Assembly (NCBI GenBank): GCA_964523735.1
Contig: CAZFYZ010000163.1
Location: 1 to 7,450 of the forward strand
Length of the DNA stretch: 7,450 bases
Direction: 5' to 3'
Origin: CAZFYZ01 sp964523735
GTDB taxonomy: Bacteria > Armatimonadota > UBA5829
Below are positions 6,150 to 7,450 of this stretch, piece by piece. The number at the start of each line of letters is the position of its first letter. The first letter of the stretch is position 1. The translations under genes were made by a program, and so were the position numbers. Below the pieces are notes generated by a model. That model did not search any database. It worked only from the letters and a program-made list of their open reading frames with translations, and was not told the origin of the DNA.

Positions 6150-7184
6150 ATGCAACGCAGAACTTCCTTACTCGCCATCCTGGCCCTGATCGTACTGGCT
6201 GCAGCGACCCAGGCCCTTGCTATCGACCTGAAGAGCGACCTCACCTACAGACAGGGTGACGGCTTCGTCGATATCCTCAAGGGTGAGCAGGTCCTCGCCG
6301 AGTACGTCTACAAGGGCACGCCCAGGCCGTATATCTACCCACTGCTCACTCCGGACGATCAAGCGGTTACACGAGGCTTCCCCGTGAAGACCGACGCCGG
6401 CGAGCCGACGGATCACCCCAACCAGCGCTCGTTCTGGGTTGGCTACGGCAGCGTGAACGGCGTCGACTTCTGGAATGAAGGTGAGAAATCGGGAACGATC
6501 GAGCAGCGCGAGATTGAGTTCGATGCTACTGACCCAGCCTACTGGAGTATCCACACGATCAACGACTGGTATGGCCCGGACAGGCTGATCGTCTGCGAGG
6601 CCGAAGATCGCCGCTACTCATTCATGACCTGCGAATACGGCCTGATCATCTCCACGAGGATCAATCTCACCGCCAAGCGCGGTCCACTCGATCTGGGCGG
6701 CACCAAGGACGGGTTACTTGCTTTCCGAGTAGCCCCCGGCGTCTCAGTAAAGGGCGGCAAAGGGCACATCCTGAACTCAGAGGGCCAGAAAGACGCTGCC
6801 TGCTGGGGCAAACGCGCCCGGTGGATCGACTACACAGGCGAGGTGAACGGCAAGCCCTGCGGCATTGCCATCTTCGACGTCCCCGCCAACTACATGTATC
6901 CCACCTACTGGCACGCCCGCGACTACGGCCTGCTTGCGGCCAATCCGTTCGGCGGCAAGGACTTCACGGGCGATGAGACGAGCGACACCGGACTGACCAT
7001 CCCTCGCAACAGGAGCCTCACGCTCACCTATATCGCGCTGATTCATCCAGGCAAGCTCGACGTGGCCAAGCTCGACGAGATAGCAGATGCTCTCGCCGGC
7101 AAGCGCCCTGCAAAGACGCGCAAAGACGGCCCGTCTGGTGAGACCGACCCGCCGACGCCGAAGACGGAGATAACCAGCGAGTAG
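6150..7184 (+). CDS. Secreted DUF6807-family protein (often annotated 'methane oxygenase PmoA')
   Basis: The 344-residue product starts with a signal peptide: MQRRTS, a hydrophobic core to about residue 20, and a likely cleavage site near ALA-I (24/25). The body matches the family first labelled PmoA and now DUF6807. Signatures are YKGTPRPYIYPLLTPDDQAVTRG (54-76), DHPNQRSFWVGYGSVNGVDFW (88-108), WGKRARWIDYTG (219-230), CGIAIFDVPANYMYPTYW (237-254) and RDYGLLAANPFGGKDF (257-272). The family is common in Planctomycetota, Verrucomicrobiota and Armatimonadota, often near carbohydrate-degradation genes. It has nothing to do with the membrane methane monooxygenase subunit despite the old name. The reaction is unknown; conserved His, Asp and Trp residues suggest a sugar-binding or catalytic pocket. 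Family members often have H-H-R after DHP; here it is N-Q-R. The last 30 residues form a charged Pro/Lys-rich tail that looks disordered. The gene stands alone, divergent from the SplB-like gene. Confidence 0.88.
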   Translation: MQRRTSLLAILALIVLAAATQALAIDLKSDLTYRQGDGFVDILKGEQVLAEYVYKGTPRPYIYPLLTPDDQAVTRGFPVKTDAGEPTDHPNQRSFWVGYGSVNGVDFWNEGEKSGTIEQREIEFDATDPAYWSIHTINDWYGPDRLIVCEAEDRRYSFMTCEYGLIISTRINLTAKRGPLDLGGTKDGLLAFRVAPGVSVKGGKGHILNSEGQKDAACWGKRARWIDYTGEVNGKPCGIAIFDVPANYMYPTYWHARDYGLLAANPFGGKDFTGDETSDTGLTIPRNRSLTLTYIALIHPGKLDVAKLDEIADALAGKRPAKTRKDGPSGETDPPTPKTEITSE

Positions 7185-7194
7185 AGGGACTGCA

Positions 7195-7302
7195 GTCGCG
7201 AAAGCCTGAAAGCGAACGCGAGGTCTGTCGGCAAAGAGTGATGGCCAGAAGACCTGTGTTTCTTCTTCTTTCGGGGTCTAGCTCTCATCGGGCTTTCGCG
7301 AT
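7195..7302. repeat. Inverted repeat enclosing a nested hairpin, after the DUF6807 gene
   Basis: TCGCGAAAGCC (7196-7206) and GGCTTTCGCGA (7291-7301) are perfect 11-bp inverted copies. With two G-U pairs and two more standard pairs the RNA stem would run 7195-7209 with 7288-7302. Inside, AGGTCT (7221-7226) pairs with AGACCT (7250-7255). A pyrimidine-rich stretch follows at 7256-7270. It begins 11 bases after the stop codon and could be a structured 3' end, a terminator-like region or a relic repeat. No open frame of interest lies here. Confidence 0.6.
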
Positions 7303-7353
7303 TGATTCGGCATATGCGTTCAGTCCTCTGCACAGGTCATTTCGAACGCAGTG

Positions 7354-7411
7354 AGAAATCTGCTTTTCGCACGTGGCTTCTAAGATGAAAGCCTGGCAAA
7401 AGCAGATTTCT
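7354..7411. repeat. 14-bp perfect inverted repeat, likely dispersed palindromic element
   Basis: AGAAATCTGCTTTT (7354-7367) and AAAAGCAGATTTCT (7398-7411) are exact inverted copies separated by 30 bases. The spacer holds a smaller hairpin (GGCTT 7375-7379 with AAGCC 7389-7393). The left side is preceded by TCATTTCGAACGCAGTG (7338-7354). From memory, similar strings of the form TCATTTCGAGCGNAGCGAGAAATCT recur between genes in many environmental genomes, so this looks like one copy of a REP- or MITE-like repeat. It could also act as a terminator. Confidence 0.65.
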
Positions 7412-7450
7412 TGTATGATTGGGCTTGTCTGTCTGATAATGTGGCGGGGC

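Noticed and set aside
6150..7184. Naming this gene a methane monooxygenase subunit (pmoA).
   Set aside because: The sequence has a signal peptide and DUF6807 motifs, and no multi-span membrane topology as in the true PmoA.
7043..7333. Minus-strand open frame of 96 codons over the end of the DUF6807 gene and the repeat region.
   Set aside because: It is basic and low in complexity, largely antisense to a real gene and across the inverted repeat, with no family pattern.
7411..7440. Rightward promoter TTGTAT with GATAAT at the right edge.
   Set aside because: The -10 is good but the -35 matches at only three positions, and no gene start is visible within the remaining ten bases.

Overview
The window is bacterial DNA of moderately high GC (roughly 55-58% by eye), with tightly packed genes, Shine-Dalgarno sites of the GGAGG type and some TTG starts. 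A secreted DUF6807 ('PmoA'-annotated) protein, an SplB-like radical SAM protein, a Mut7-C protein and a glutaredoxin/AhpF-like reductase pair suggest an environmental bacterium of the Armatimonadota, Planctomycetota or a similar phylum. That placement is inference; no rRNA or other decisive marker is present.

Layout from left to right. (1) Positions 1-1122, minus: the N-terminal 374 codons of a membrane-anchored beta-propeller-like protein that runs off the left edge. (2) Positions 1267-1806, plus: a TlpA/ResA-type exported thioredoxin, divergent from gene 1. (3) Positions 1850-5948, minus: six gene loci in one direction. In order of transcription these are an SplB-like radical SAM protein, a small two-helix membrane protein, a Mut7-C/zinc-ribbon protein, then after 141 bp a glutaredoxin-like protein, an AhpF/TrxB-like flavoprotein reductase and hemW. 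(4) Positions 6150-7184, plus: a secreted DUF6807 protein, divergent from the SplB-like gene. (5) Positions 7185-7450: no gene seen, but two inverted-repeat structures.

The most striking feature is the reductase. Its reading frame is broken exactly at the redox active site. The first half ends just after the CxxC, and the second half resumes in another frame at the segment that normally follows CxxC-Asp-(Ala/Gly). Compared with the family, about seven nucleotides are missing. This is either a real inactivating deletion or an assembly error. Just upstream lies a CPYC glutaredoxin-like gene, the usual partner of such reductases, so together they look like a split AhpF-type electron-transfer pair. 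The reductase and hemW overlap by four bases (TTGA), which suggests translational coupling.

No phage, transposase, CRISPR, tRNA or rRNA was found, and I see no clearly novel multi-gene system. The non-coding signals worth attention are a four-unit 8-bp tandem repeat upstream of the SplB-like gene, related sequence on the far side of the DUF6807 gene, a nested hairpin region after that gene, and a 14-bp perfect inverted repeat that looks like a dispersed palindromic element.
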